Of a stretch of DNA of 64,000 nucleotides, positions 54,288 through 63,386 are shown piece after piece; the first letter of the stretch is position 1, and each line of letters starts with the position of its first letter. The position numbers were made by a program, and so were the translations under genes. This stretch comes from Mycobacterium sp. 852014-50255_SCH5639931 (GTDB taxonomy: Bacteria > Actinomycetota > Actinomycetes > Mycobacteriales > Mycobacteriaceae). Location: the NCBI RefSeq assembly GCF_001665605.1, contig NZ_LZSV01000033.1, forward strand, positions 54,285 through 118,284. Reading direction: 5' to 3'. The notes under the pieces were generated by a model, which saw only the letters and a program-made list of their open reading frames with translations, was not told the DNA's origin and searched no databases.

Positions 54288-55646
54288 CTACATGCTGGCG
54301 ATCAGCCGCTTGACCCGCTCGTCGACCGCCCGGAAGGGGTCCTTGCATAGCACGGTGCGTTGGGCCTGGTCGTTGAGCTTGAGGTGCACCCAGTCGACGG
54401 TGAAGTCGCGGCCCGCGGCCTGGGCGGCGCTGATGAACTCGCCACGCAACCGGGCGCGGGTGGTCTGGGGCGGATGGTCGACCGCCTCCGTGATCTCCTC
54501 GTCGGTGGTCACGCGCGCCGCAAGGCCCTTGCGCTGCAGCAGGTCGAACACGCCGCGCCCCCGCTTGATGTCGTGATAGGCCAGGTCCAGCTGGGCGATC
54601 TTGGGGTCGGACAGCTCCATGTTGTAGCGGTCCTGGTAGCGCTGGAACAGCTTGCGCTTGATCACCCAGTCGATTTCGGTGTCGACCTTGGCGAAGTCCT
54701 GGCTCTCGACCGCGTCGAGCTGACGCCCCCACAGGTCCACCACCTGCTCGATTTGGGCGTTGGGCTCACGGGTCTGCAGGTGTTCGACGGCGCGGGTGTA
54801 GTACTCGCGCTGGATGTCCAGCGCGCTGGCCTGACGCCCGCCGGCCAGCCGCACCGGCCGCCGGCCGGTGACATCGTGGCTGACCTCCCGGATGGCACGG
54901 ATAGGGTTGTCCAGCGAGAAGTCGCGGAAGGGAACGCCGGCCTCGATCATTTCCAGCACCAGCGCCGCGGTGCCCACCTTGAGCATGGTGGTGGTCTCGC
55001 ACATGTTGGAGTCGCCGACGATCACGTGCAACCGCCGGTACTTCTCGGCGTCGGCGTGCGGCTCGTCGCGGGTATTGATGATCGGCCGGCTGCGGGTGGT
55101 GGCCGAGGAGACACCCTCCCAGATGTGCTCGGCACGTTGGGAAAGGCAGAACGTCGCCGCCTTGGGGGTTTGCAGCACCTTGCCGGCCCCGCAGATCAGC
55201 TGTCGGGTGACCAGGAACGGCAGCAACACATCGGAGATCCGGGAGAACTCGCCGGCCCGCACGATCAGGTAGTTCTCGTGGCAGCCGTAGGAGTTGCCCG
55301 CCGAATCGGTGTTGTTCTTGAACAGGTAGATGTCCCCGCCGATGCCCTCGTCGGCGAGCCGCTGTTCGGCGTCGATGAGCAGGTCTTCCAGCACCCATTC
55401 GCCGGCCCGGTCGTGGGTGACCAGCTGCACCAGGCTGTCGCACTCGGCCGTCGCGTACTCGGGGTGGCTGCCCACGTCGAGATACAGCCGGGCACCGTTG
55501 CGGAGGAAGACGTTGGAGCTGCGCCCCCAAGACACGACGCGGCGGAAGAGATAACGGGCGACCTCGTCCGGGGAAAGCCGGCGATGGCCGTGGAAGGTGC
55601 AGGTGACACCGAACTCGGTCTCGATGCCCATAATTCGTCGCTGCAC
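54288..55646 (-). CDS. pafA: Pup ligase PafA
   Basis: Protein of 452 residues, the expected length. PafA attaches the C-terminal Glu of Pup to substrate lysines using ATP. The glutamine synthetase-like start has the ATP/Mg-binding GIETEFGVTCTFHG, with SPDEVARYLFRRVVSWGRSSNVFL, the NTDSAGNSYGCHENYL loop, and DEPHADAEKYRRLH. Similar to Dop but without the Dop insertion. It lies directly beside prcA here; in M. tuberculosis a block including PE/PPE genes separates them. Confidence 0.96.
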   Translation of the reverse strand: MQRRIMGIETEFGVTCTFHGHRRLSPDEVARYLFRRVVSWGRSSNVFLRNGARLYLDVGSHPEYATAECDSLVQLVTHDRAGEWVLEDLLIDAEQRLADEGIGGDIYLFKNNTDSAGNSYGCHENYLIVRAGEFSRISDVLLPFLVTRQLICGAGKVLQTPKAATFCLSQRAEHIWEGVSSATTRSRPIINTRDEPHADAEKYRRLHVIVGDSNMCETTTMLKVGTAALVLEMIEAGVPFRDFSLDNPIRAIREVSHDVTGRRPVRLAGGRQASALDIQREYYTRAVEHLQTREPNAQIEQVVDLWGRQLDAVESQDFAKVDTEIDWVIKRKLFQRYQDRYNMELSDPKIAQLDLAYHDIKRGRGVFDLLQRKGLAARVTTDEEITEAVDHPPQTTRARLRGEFISAAQAAGRDFTVDWVHLKLNDQAQRTVLCKDPFRAVDERVKRLIASM

Positions 55647-55834
55647 GTAATCGAGGGTACTGGTTGTCTGACCGGGAGGGCACGGAAGCCGCGCCTACGG
55701 GCCCCGACGAGTTTCGCGCGGCCCGCTAGCGCCTCCCGCGACGGCTCACCAGCACCCTGGGCACCAGCTGTCCCAGAACCGCGCCCGTGCGCTCGGTGTT
55801 CTGCCGATAGCGAACACGCGCGGACACGCCCGAT

Positions 55835-56605
55835 TCAGCCCGCGGAGTCGCCGTTGGAATCCGGTGCTTCGCCGTTGGTTTCCGGCTGCTTCGAATCCCC
55901 CTCTTGCAGCAGGCTTTCCAGGGCGGCCCGGTTGATCCGCCGGAACGCTCGCCGCGGCCGGGAGACGTCCAGGATGGCAACCTCCAGGCTGCCCACATCC
56001 GGAGACGGATCCCCGTTGGAACCGTCCGCACTGCCGGCCCGCAACGCCTTCACGGCGATCTGCGTCGCGTCGCGCAGGTCGGCGTTCTCGGCGTAGGACT
56101 CCTTGAGCGCAGTGGTGATCGGCTCCGTCGTACCGCCCATCACCACGAAATGCGGTTCGTCGGCGATCGACCCGTCGTAGGTGATGCGGTACAACTCAGG
56201 CGGTTTCGTCTCGCCGTAGTGCGCCACCTCGGCGACGCACAACTCCACCTCGTACGGCTTGGCCTGTTCGGTGAAGATGGTGCCCAAGGTCTGGGCGTAA
56301 ACGTTGGCCAGCTGGCGCCCGGTGACGTCGCGGCGGTCGTAGGCGTAGCCCCGGGTGTCGGCGAACTGGATTCCACCGCGCCGCAGATTGTCGAACTCGT
56401 TGAACTTGCCCGCGGCCGCGAAGCCCACGCGATCGTAGAGTTCGCTGATCTTCTGCAGGGACCGCGACGGGTTCTCCGCCACGAACAGCACACCACCGGC
56501 GTAGACCAGCGCGACCACGCTCTTGCCGCGCGCGATGCCTTTGCGTGCGAGCTCGCTGCGCTCGCGCATCGCCTGCTCGGGCGATATGAAATAGGGAAAG
56601 CTCAC
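55835..56605 (-). CDS. prcA: Proteasome alpha subunit PrcA
   Basis: Protein of 256 residues starting MSFPYFISPEQAMRERSELARKGIARGKS, the gate-forming N-terminus and H0 helix of bacterial alpha subunits. The core has GVLFVAENPSRSLQKISELYDRVGFAAAGKF. The tail is acidic and low-complexity. Seven copies cap the beta ring and bind Mpa. Start overlaps the prcB stop by 4 bases. Confidence 0.95.
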   Translation of the reverse strand: MSFPYFISPEQAMRERSELARKGIARGKSVVALVYAGGVLFVAENPSRSLQKISELYDRVGFAAAGKFNEFDNLRRGGIQFADTRGYAYDRRDVTGRQLANVYAQTLGTIFTEQAKPYEVELCVAEVAHYGETKPPELYRITYDGSIADEPHFVVMGGTTEPITTALKESYAENADLRDATQIAVKALRAGSADGSNGDPSPDVGSLEVAILDVSRPRRAFRRINRAALESLLQEGDSKQPETNGEAPDSNGDSAG

Positions 56606-57477
56606 TTCTCACCGCCATCGGGGCCGAAAGTATCTGCGCGCGAGCGGCTTTCGATGACTTCGCGGGCCAGCTCGGCGATCCGCCGCTCGGGCACCTCGGC
56701 CGCCCCTTCGGCACCGATGGTGACCGCCGTCGGGTAGATACCGCGCACCAAGTCGGGTCCGCCGGTGGCGGAATCGTCATCGGCGGCGTCGTACAGTGCC
56801 TCGACGGCCACCCGCACCGCGGAATCGGCATCGACGACCCTCGAGTACAACTTCTTGATGGACGACTTGGCGAAGATCGACCCCGACCCAACCGACTGAT
56901 AGCCCTCTTCTTCGACGTTCCAGCCGCCGGCGGCGTCGAACGAGACGATCCGGCCGGCGCCCTCAGCGTCGGCCGCGTGGATGTCGTAACCCGCCAGCAG
57001 CGGCAGGGCCACCAGGCCCTGCATCGCGGCGGCCAGGTTGCCGCGCACCATGATCGCGAGCCGGTTCACCTTGCCGGCGAACGTCAGCGGCACGCCTTCG
57101 AGCTTCTCGTAGTGCTCGAGTTCCACCGCGTAGAGGCGCGCGAACTCGACGGCGATGGCCGCGGTGCCCGCGATGCCCGTGGCGGTGTAGTCGTCGGTGA
57201 TGTACACCTTCTTCACGTCACGCCCGGCGATCATGTTGCCCTGGGTCGAGCGACGGTCGCCGGCGATGACAACGCCACCGGGATATTTCAGGGCCACGAT
57301 GGTGGTGCCGTGCGGCAGCTGCGAGCCGGCCCCGCCGGCTTGCGCGCCACCGAGACTCGCCGGCAACAGCTCCGGCGCTTGACGGCGCAGAAAGTCAGCA
57401 AACGACGACAGGTCTACGGCGGGATTTGCCGGGAGTGGGGAGTTGGTGAACAGGCGGTCAGAGAAGGGCCAGGTCAC
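56602..57477 (-). CDS. prcB: Proteasome beta subunit PrcB
   Basis: Protein of 291 residues. A propeptide of about 57 residues ends at LPHG, after which Thr58 (TTIVALKYPGG) becomes the catalytic N-terminal nucleophile on self-processing. Other conserved parts are VVIAGDRRSTQGNMIA, DDYTATGIAGTAA and GSGSIFAKSSIKKL. Overlaps pup by 4 bases. Confidence 0.96.
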   Translation of the reverse strand: MTWPFSDRLFTNSPLPANPAVDLSSFADFLRRQAPELLPASLGGAQAGGAGSQLPHGTTIVALKYPGGVVIAGDRRSTQGNMIAGRDVKKVYITDDYTATGIAGTAAIAVEFARLYAVELEHYEKLEGVPLTFAGKVNRLAIMVRGNLAAAMQGLVALPLLAGYDIHAADAEGAGRIVSFDAAGGWNVEEEGYQSVGSGSIFAKSSIKKLYSRVVDADSAVRVAVEALYDAADDDSATGGPDLVRGIYPTAVTIGAEGAAEVPERRIAELAREVIESRSRADTFGPDGGEK

Positions 57478-57668
57478 TGTCCGCCCTTTTGGACGTATGC
57501 CCGGACGAAGTCTTCAGCGTTCTCTTCGAGGACGTCATCGATCTCGTCGAGCAGATCGTCGGTGTCCTCGGCTAGCTTCTCGCGGCGTTCCTGGCCCGCG
57601 GCCGTGCTGTCGGCGAAATCGTCGTCGTCGCCACCACCACCGCCACGCTTGGTCTGCTCCTGAGCCAT
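57474..57668 (-). CDS. pup: Prokaryotic ubiquitin-like protein Pup
   Basis: Protein of 64 residues, disordered and very acidic, with an Asp/Gly-rich N-terminus and a C-terminal helix region that binds Mpa. It ends Gly-Gly-Gln, so Dop must deamidate Gln64 to Glu before PafA can use it. A GGAGG-type ribosome site (revcomp of CCTCC near 57676) precedes the ATG. Confidence 0.97.
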   Translation of the reverse strand: MAQEQTKRGGGGGDDDDFADSTAAGQERREKLAEDTDDLLDEIDDVLEENAEDFVRAYVQKGGQ

Positions 57669-57785
57669 CGCCGGCCTCCTGCTTCATCTGAACTTGTTCA
57701 GCGGCTTGCTTGGTTCCAAAGCCACACTGCCCCGCTGGTATCTCTACCCTACCGGTCAACCCCGACGTTCCCCGGTTTAACCGGC

Positions 57786-59294
57786 TTAGCTGGTGAGTTG
57801 TTCCACCAGTTCGGCGGCGCTATCCACCGAGTCCAGCAGTGCTCCGACGTGCGCCTTACTGCCGCGCAGCGGCTCCAGTGTCGGAATCCGCACCAGCGAG
57901 TCGCCACCCAGGTCAAAGATCACCGAGTCCCAACTGGCCGCGGCGATGTCGGCGCCGAACCTGCGCAGGCATTCACCGCGGAAGTACGCGCGCGTGTCGG
58001 TCGGCGGGTTGTCCACGGCCTCCAGCACCTGGTGTTCGGTGACCAGACGCTTCATCGAGCCACGCGCGACGAGCCGGTTGTACAGGCCCTTGTCCAGCCG
58101 GACGTCGGAATACTGCAGGTCGACCAGGTGCAGCCGCGGCGCCGACCAGCTGAGATTCTCCCGCTGCCGGAAACCCTCGAGCAGGCGCAGCTTGGCCGGC
58201 CAGTCGAGCACCTCGGCGCATTCCATCGGGTCCCGCTCGAGTTGATCGAGCACCTCCGCCCAGGTCTCCACGATGTCGGCGGCGCGAGGGTCGGGGTCGC
58301 GGCTGTCGACCAGCTTCGCCACGCGGTCCAGGTAAATCCGTTGCAACGCAAGGGCCGTCAATTCGCGACCGTCGGCCAGCGCCACGACGGCCCGCAGGGA
58401 CGGATCGCGGCTGATCGCGTGGACCGCATGCACCGGCCGGGCCAGCACCAAGTCGCTCAGATCGATCCCGTGCTCCGGGCCGACTTCGATCAGGTCCAGC
58501 ACCAGCGCCGTGGTGCCCAGCTTCAGATAGGTCGACGTCTCGGCCAGGTTGGCGTCGCCGATGATGACGTGCAACCGGCGGTACCGGTCGGCGTCGGCGT
58601 GCGGTTCGTCGCGGGTGTTGATGATGCCGCGCTTGAGGGTGGTTTCGAGGCCGACCTCGACCTCGATGTAATCGGAGCGCTGCGACAGCTGGAACCCGGG
58701 CTCGTCCCCGGACGGCCCGATGCCGACCCGGCCGGAGCCGGTCACCACCTGCCGGGACACCAGAAAAGGGGTCAACCCGGCGATGATCGACGAAAACGGC
58801 GTCTGCCGCGACATCAGGTAGTTTTCGTGCGCGCCGTAGGAGGCGCCTTTGCCGTCCACATTGTTCTTATAGAGCTGCAGCTTGGCGGCCCCGGGCACGC
58901 TGGCGACGTGCCGGGCGGCGGCCTCCATCACCCGCTCGCCGGCCTTGTCCCAGATCACCGCGTCGAGCGCGTCGGTGCACTCGGGCGCCGAGTATTCGGG
59001 GTGGGCGTGGTCGACGTAGAGCCGCGCCCCATTGGTCAGGATCATGTTGGCAGCGCCGACCTCGTCGGCGTCGACCACCGGCGGCGGTCCGGCCGAGCGG
59101 CTCAGGTCGAAACCACGGGCGTCGCGCAGTGGCGATTCCACCTCGTAGTCCCATCGGGTGCGCTTGGCGCGTTGAATGCCGGCGGCGGCCGCATAGGCCA
59201 ACACCGCTTGGGTCGAGGTGAGGATCGGGTTGGCGGTCGGGTCGGACGGCGACGAAATTCCGTACTCGACCTCCGTCCCGATAATCCGTTGCAT
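57786..59294 (-). CDS. dop: Pup deamidase/depupylase Dop
   Basis: Protein of 502 residues starting MQRIIGTEVEYGISSPSDPTANP; the region up to 59405 is in frame but does not fit the family start. Dop deamidates the Pup C-terminal Gln and removes Pup from substrates. It has the GTEVEYG ATP-binding motif, the longer loop after it (typical of Dop, about residues 40-80), NVDGKGASYGAHENYL and DEPHADADRYRRLH. Confidence 0.95.
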   Translation of the reverse strand: MQRIIGTEVEYGISSPSDPTANPILTSTQAVLAYAAAAGIQRAKRTRWDYEVESPLRDARGFDLSRSAGPPPVVDADEVGAANMILTNGARLYVDHAHPEYSAPECTDALDAVIWDKAGERVMEAAARHVASVPGAAKLQLYKNNVDGKGASYGAHENYLMSRQTPFSSIIAGLTPFLVSRQVVTGSGRVGIGPSGDEPGFQLSQRSDYIEVEVGLETTLKRGIINTRDEPHADADRYRRLHVIIGDANLAETSTYLKLGTTALVLDLIEVGPEHGIDLSDLVLARPVHAVHAISRDPSLRAVVALADGRELTALALQRIYLDRVAKLVDSRDPDPRAADIVETWAEVLDQLERDPMECAEVLDWPAKLRLLEGFRQRENLSWSAPRLHLVDLQYSDVRLDKGLYNRLVARGSMKRLVTEHQVLEAVDNPPTDTRAYFRGECLRRFGADIAAASWDSVIFDLGGDSLVRIPTLEPLRGSKAHVGALLDSVDSAAELVEQLTS

Positions 59295-59382
59295 GCGTTC
59301 AGCGTAGGCCGGGCGACTATCCGTCCTCGCGCAGGGGGAAAACGCCCGGCACGAGGTTGCCGCGCCACTAGGGTGACCGGAT

Positions 59383-60567
59383 GTGGACCCAACTCTGCGC
59401 CGCACGCCGGACCGCAGGCAGGCGGCCGCGGCTGAACAGTGGTTCTTAAAGCGTGGGTTGCCGTCGGTGCTGACCCGGCGCGGCCGGTGGCGGCGGCTGT
59501 GGCCGCGATGCGCTCCCGTGCTGGCGGCCTGGGCGGCGGTGGAGGTCTGCCTGCTGGGCGTCTATTTCGTCAGCGACGGCAACGAGGTCTTCATCAGCGG
59601 AACGCCGACGACTCACCAGTGGGTGATTCTGGCGCTGCTCGCGCTCGCTCTCCCGCTGGCCGTGCTGGCCGGTTGGCTGGTGTCGCGGACGTCGAGCGGG
59701 CGCAACCGCGCGACCGTGGCGACCGTGGCACTGGGCCTCGCGGTCGCGTGCGGTGTCATCGAATCCGGCCCCATGCAGTTGACCCGGCACGCCGTCATCC
59801 TGGTCCTGGTGTTGGTGCTGACCGGCAGCGGCGTCGGGTCGGTGTTCGCCTGGGCGGTGCGCATGACGATGGAGCACCTGTCCACGGTCGGCACGCTGGC
59901 GGTCCGTGCCCTGCCCATCGTGCTGCTGACCGCGTTGGTGTTCTTCAACACGTACGTCTGGCTGATGGCGGCGAACATCAATGGCGAAAGACTTTCGCTG
60001 GCAATCGTTTTCCTGCTCGGCATTGCAGGGACCTTCGTCGTGTCCAAGACCGTGGAACGGGTGCGGCCCCTGTTGGAGTCGATGGCATCGCTGCCCCAAG
60101 GCAGCGAGAACCTTGCCGGCACGCCGTTTGCGACGATGCATGAGAACGCGGCCGGCTCCCCGCTGAAACGCGCAGAGCGCCTCAACGTGGTGTTCCTGCT
60201 GGCGACCTCACAACTCATCGAGATCCTGGTGGTGGCCGCCGTCGGCGCGACGATGTATCTGGTCCTAGGCCTGATCATTTTGACGCCACCGCTGCTCAAG
60301 GAATGGGCGCACAACACCGCCACCACCTCGACGGTATTCGGCTTCACGTTCCCGGCACCAGATTCGCTGATCCACATGTGCCTGTTCCTGGGCGCGCTGA
60401 CGTTCATGTACATCAGCGCCCGCGCGGTCGACGACGCCGAGTACCGGGGAATGTTCCTCGACCCGCTGATCGACGATCTGCACACTGCCCTGGCGGCCCG
60501 CAACCGCTACCGCGGCGCCGTCGCGTCGTCCGCGCTTGCTGTTGACGGCACCGACGGTAGTGACTAA
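59383..60567 (+). CDS. Conserved integral membrane protein (Rv2113-like)
   Basis: Protein of 394 residues from a GTG start; an ATG at 59381 is in another frame that soon stops. About eight hydrophobic segments are visible, for example VLAAWAAVEVCLLGVYFV, WVILALLALALPLAVLAGWLV, HAVILVLVLVLTGSGVGSVFAWAV and QLIEILVVAAVGATMYLVLGLIIL. No catalytic motif is recognised. Position matches Rv2113, divergent from dop and followed by the Rv2114-like gene after 9 bases. Confidence 0.85.
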   Translation: MDPTLRRTPDRRQAAAAEQWFLKRGLPSVLTRRGRWRRLWPRCAPVLAAWAAVEVCLLGVYFVSDGNEVFISGTPTTHQWVILALLALALPLAVLAGWLVSRTSSGRNRATVATVALGLAVACGVIESGPMQLTRHAVILVLVLVLTGSGVGSVFAWAVRMTMEHLSTVGTLAVRALPIVLLTALVFFNTYVWLMAANINGERLSLAIVFLLGIAGTFVVSKTVERVRPLLESMASLPQGSENLAGTPFATMHENAAGSPLKRAERLNVVFLLATSQLIEILVVAAVGATMYLVLGLIILTPPLLKEWAHNTATTSTVFGFTFPAPDSLIHMCLFLGALTFMYISARAVDDAEYRGMFLDPLIDDLHTALAARNRYRGAVASSALAVDGTDGSD

Positions 60568-60576
60568 CTTCACCGT

Positions 60577-61218
60577 GTGTCCGCCCCCGAATCCGACCAC
60601 GTCGGTAAACACGCGCTCGACCTGGCCGGAAAACGCTACGGCGAAGTGCTGCTGGTAACCGCCGGCGAGGCCGGCCCGCAGGCAACGGTCTACAACAGCT
60701 TTCCGCTCAACGACTGCCCCGCCGAACTGTGGTCCGCGCTCGACCCGCACGCCATCGCCGCCGAAAACGGCGTGGCCGCAGCGCTGCTCAACGGTCCGCG
60801 GTACTGGCTGATGAACGCCATCGAGAAAGAAGCCCAAGGTCCCCAGGTAACCAAGACCTTCGGCGGCATCGAGATGATCCAGCAGGCAACGGTCCTGTTG
60901 TCCTCGATGAATCCCGCGCCCTATATCCCGAACAAGGTCAATCGCCACACGGTCTTCGTCTTCAACGCCGGACAACAGATCTACGAACTCACCGACCCCC
61001 AGGGACAGCACTGGGTGATGCAGACCTTGAGCCAGGTCGCCGACCCCAACCTGTCGCAAGCCGATCTGCCGCGACTCGCCGACCGGCTCGACCTGCCGTC
61101 GGGGTGGACCTACCAGCCGCGTGTTCTCACCGACGAGCTGCGCGTGGACACCCGCACCCGGGCGGCCCAAGTGCTGCAGGACAATCTGACCAACAGCTAT
61201 TCGCTGGTGACCGACTGA
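60577..61218 (+). CDS. Conserved hypothetical protein (Rv2114-like)
   Basis: Protein of 213 residues from a GTG start. No signal peptide or membrane segment. It contains HALDLAGKRYGEVLLV, RYWLMNAIEKEAQGP and TFGGIEMIQQATVLL, and its fold is not recognised. Position matches Rv2114, between the membrane protein and convergent mpa. The conserved neighbourhood with the proteasome genes is the only clue to role. Confidence 0.8.
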   Translation: MSAPESDHVGKHALDLAGKRYGEVLLVTAGEAGPQATVYNSFPLNDCPAELWSALDPHAIAAENGVAAALLNGPRYWLMNAIEKEAQGPQVTKTFGGIEMIQQATVLLSSMNPAPYIPNKVNRHTVFVFNAGQQIYELTDPQGQHWVMQTLSQVADPNLSQADLPRLADRLDLPSGWTYQPRVLTDELRVDTRTRAAQVLQDNLTNSYSLVTD

Positions 61219-61249
61219 CGCGGAACCGCGCCGCGCCGGCTTGTCGCCC

Positions 61250-63076
61250 CTACAGGTATTGGCCGAGGTTGGATTCGGTGTCGATGGCCCGCGACGCGCT
61301 CGAGCTCTTGCCGGTGACCAGCGTGCGGATGTAGACGATCCGCTCGCCCTTCTTGCCCGAAATCCGTGCCCAGTCATCGGGATTGGTGGTGTTGGGCAGG
61401 TCCTCGTTCTCGGCGAACTCGTCGACGATCGAGTCGAGCAGATGCTGGATGCGCAGACCCGGTTGCCCGGTCTCCAGCACCGACTTGATCGCGTTCTTCT
61501 TCGCCCGGTCGACGACGTTCTGGATCATGGCTCCGGAGTTGAAGTCCTTGAAGTACATGACTTCCTTGTCACCGTTGGCGTAGGTGACCTCCAGGAACCG
61601 GTTGTCGTCGATCTCGGCGTACATCCGCTCGACGACCTTTTCGATCATCGCCCGGATGCAGGCCGAACGGTCGCCCCCGAACTCGGCGAGATCGTCGGCA
61701 TGCACCGGCAGGGTCTCGACCAGGTACTTCGAGAAGATGTCTTGTGCCGCTTCGGCATCGGGCCGCTCGATCTTGATCTTGACGTCCAGGCGGCCGGGCC
61801 GCAGGATCGCGGGGTCGATCATGTCCTCACGGTTGGAGGCGCCGATCACGATGACGTTCTCCAGCCCCTCCACCCCGTCGATCTCACTCAGCAGCTGCGG
61901 AACCACTGTGGTCTCGACATCGGAGGAGACGCCGGTGCCGCGGGTGCGGAAGATCGAGTCCATCTCGTCGAAGAACACGATCACCGGTGTTCCCTCGGAC
62001 GCCTTCTCGCGGGCCCGCTGGAAGATCAGCCGGATGTGCCGCTCGGTCTCGCCGACGAACTTGTTCAGCAGCTCCGGGCCCTTGATGTTGAGGAAGTAGG
62101 ACTTCGCCTCGCGCGCGTCGTCCCCACGCACCTCGGCCATCTTCTTGGCCAGCGAGTTCGCGACCGCCTTAGCGATCAACGTCTTCCCACACCCAGGCGG
62201 GCCGTACAGCAACACACCCTTGGGCGGGCGCAGCGCGTACTCCCGGTACAGCTCCTTGTGCAGGAAGGGCAGCTCCACGGCGTCGCGGATCTGCTCGATC
62301 TGGCGAGTCAAGCCACCGATGTCCTGGTAGCTGACGTCGGGCACCTCTTCCAGCACCAGGTCTTCGACCTCGGCCTTGGGGATGCGCTCGAACGCGTAGC
62401 CCGCCTTGGTGTCGACCAGCAACGAGTCGCCCGGCCGCAGCTTGCGCGGCCTGGTGTCGTCGTTGAGCGCGTCGGGGTGCCCCTCCGGCAGGTCCTCGGC
62501 CACCAGCGGCTCCGCCAGCCACACGATGCGCTCTTCGTCGGCGTGACCGACGACCAACGCGCGGTGCCCGTCGGCCAGCAGCTCTCGCAACGTGGAGATC
62601 TCGCCGACCGATTCGTAGGTGCCGGCCTCGACGACGGTCAGCGCCTCGTTGAGGCGAACCGTCTGGCCCTTCCGCAGCGACGCGACCTCGATGTTCGGCG
62701 AGCAGGTCAGGCGCATCTTGCGGCCAGAGGTGAACACATCGACGGTTTCGTCCTCGTGCGCGCCCAGCAATACGCCATAACCACTCGGCGGCTGCCCGAG
62801 TCGATCGACTTCCTCCCGCAACGCCAGTAGTTGCTGGCGCGCCTCTTTGAGCGTCTCCATCAACTTCGAGTTGCGGGCCGCAAGCGAGTCGATACGGGCT
62901 TCGAGTTGATGCACATCGCGCGCGGAGCGGGCGCCAGTTTGCCCGGCCGCATGCTCGAGTTGCTCGCGCAGCAGCGCTGCCTCGCGGCGTAATTCTTCCA
63001 ATTCGGCAGCATCGCCGGGGGACATGCCTGACTCGCTGGGGGTACCGAATGCTTCAGAACGCTCTGAGCCACCCAT
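61250..63076 (-). CDS. mpa: Proteasome-associated ATPase Mpa
   Basis: Protein of 608 residues starting MGGSERSEAFGTPSESG at 63076 after GGAG. N-terminal coiled coil (about residues 20-75) that binds Pup, tandem OB folds, then an AAA domain with Walker A GPPGCGKT and Walker B VIVFFDEMDS, sensor IVIGASNR and second-region GRLDVKIKIERP. The C-terminus is GQYL, whose penultimate Tyr docks into the PrcA ring. It unfolds pupylated proteins for the proteasome. Convergent with the Rv2114-like gene. Confidence 0.97.
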   Translation of the reverse strand: MGGSERSEAFGTPSESGMSPGDAAELEELRREAALLREQLEHAAGQTGARSARDVHQLEARIDSLAARNSKLMETLKEARQQLLALREEVDRLGQPPSGYGVLLGAHEDETVDVFTSGRKMRLTCSPNIEVASLRKGQTVRLNEALTVVEAGTYESVGEISTLRELLADGHRALVVGHADEERIVWLAEPLVAEDLPEGHPDALNDDTRPRKLRPGDSLLVDTKAGYAFERIPKAEVEDLVLEEVPDVSYQDIGGLTRQIEQIRDAVELPFLHKELYREYALRPPKGVLLYGPPGCGKTLIAKAVANSLAKKMAEVRGDDAREAKSYFLNIKGPELLNKFVGETERHIRLIFQRAREKASEGTPVIVFFDEMDSIFRTRGTGVSSDVETTVVPQLLSEIDGVEGLENVIVIGASNREDMIDPAILRPGRLDVKIKIERPDAEAAQDIFSKYLVETLPVHADDLAEFGGDRSACIRAMIEKVVERMYAEIDDNRFLEVTYANGDKEVMYFKDFNSGAMIQNVVDRAKKNAIKSVLETGQPGLRIQHLLDSIVDEFAENEDLPNTTNPDDWARISGKKGERIVYIRTLVTGKSSSASRAIDTESNLGQYL

Positions 63077-63386
63077 GTTGCGCTCCTTTCCCACACCGAA
63101 TTGGCGCGGTGAATACTTCAAAGCTACCGGCGATTGACCAATGATGTGCGGAGTCAAATACCCACGAAAAGTTAAGATTTTCGTCTCGCTGGTAATCTCG
63201 GCCACTAATCTCGCTGATCGAAAGGGCCGCCGTGACCGCAAAAAGCCTCGCCACCGGCCTAGTCGGCTCAGCCGACGCCGGGATGGTGAGCGCGGGTGTG
63301 AGTTCAGTTGCACCCGTTGGCCCGACCGCACGGCGGGTGCCCGTTTCGCACAGCGCCCCGACCCCGCAGCCGTCCTGATCGACTGG
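63077..63386. promoter_or_regulatory. Divergent intergenic region between mpa and lppK with an inverted repeat
   Basis: This 310-base region holds no gene that I can support. It includes an AT-rich part with ACGAAAA (63164-63170) and TTTTCGT (63178-63184), a 7-base inverted repeat with a 7-base spacer, 88 bases upstream of the mpa start. It may be an operator for mpa or for the divergent lppK. No clear -35/-10 pair was found. Confidence 0.4.

Noticed and set aside
54157..54732. Minus-strand frame overlapping the pafA end
   Set aside because: Out of frame with pafA, which has conserved sequence to its C-terminus; the translation has no domain.
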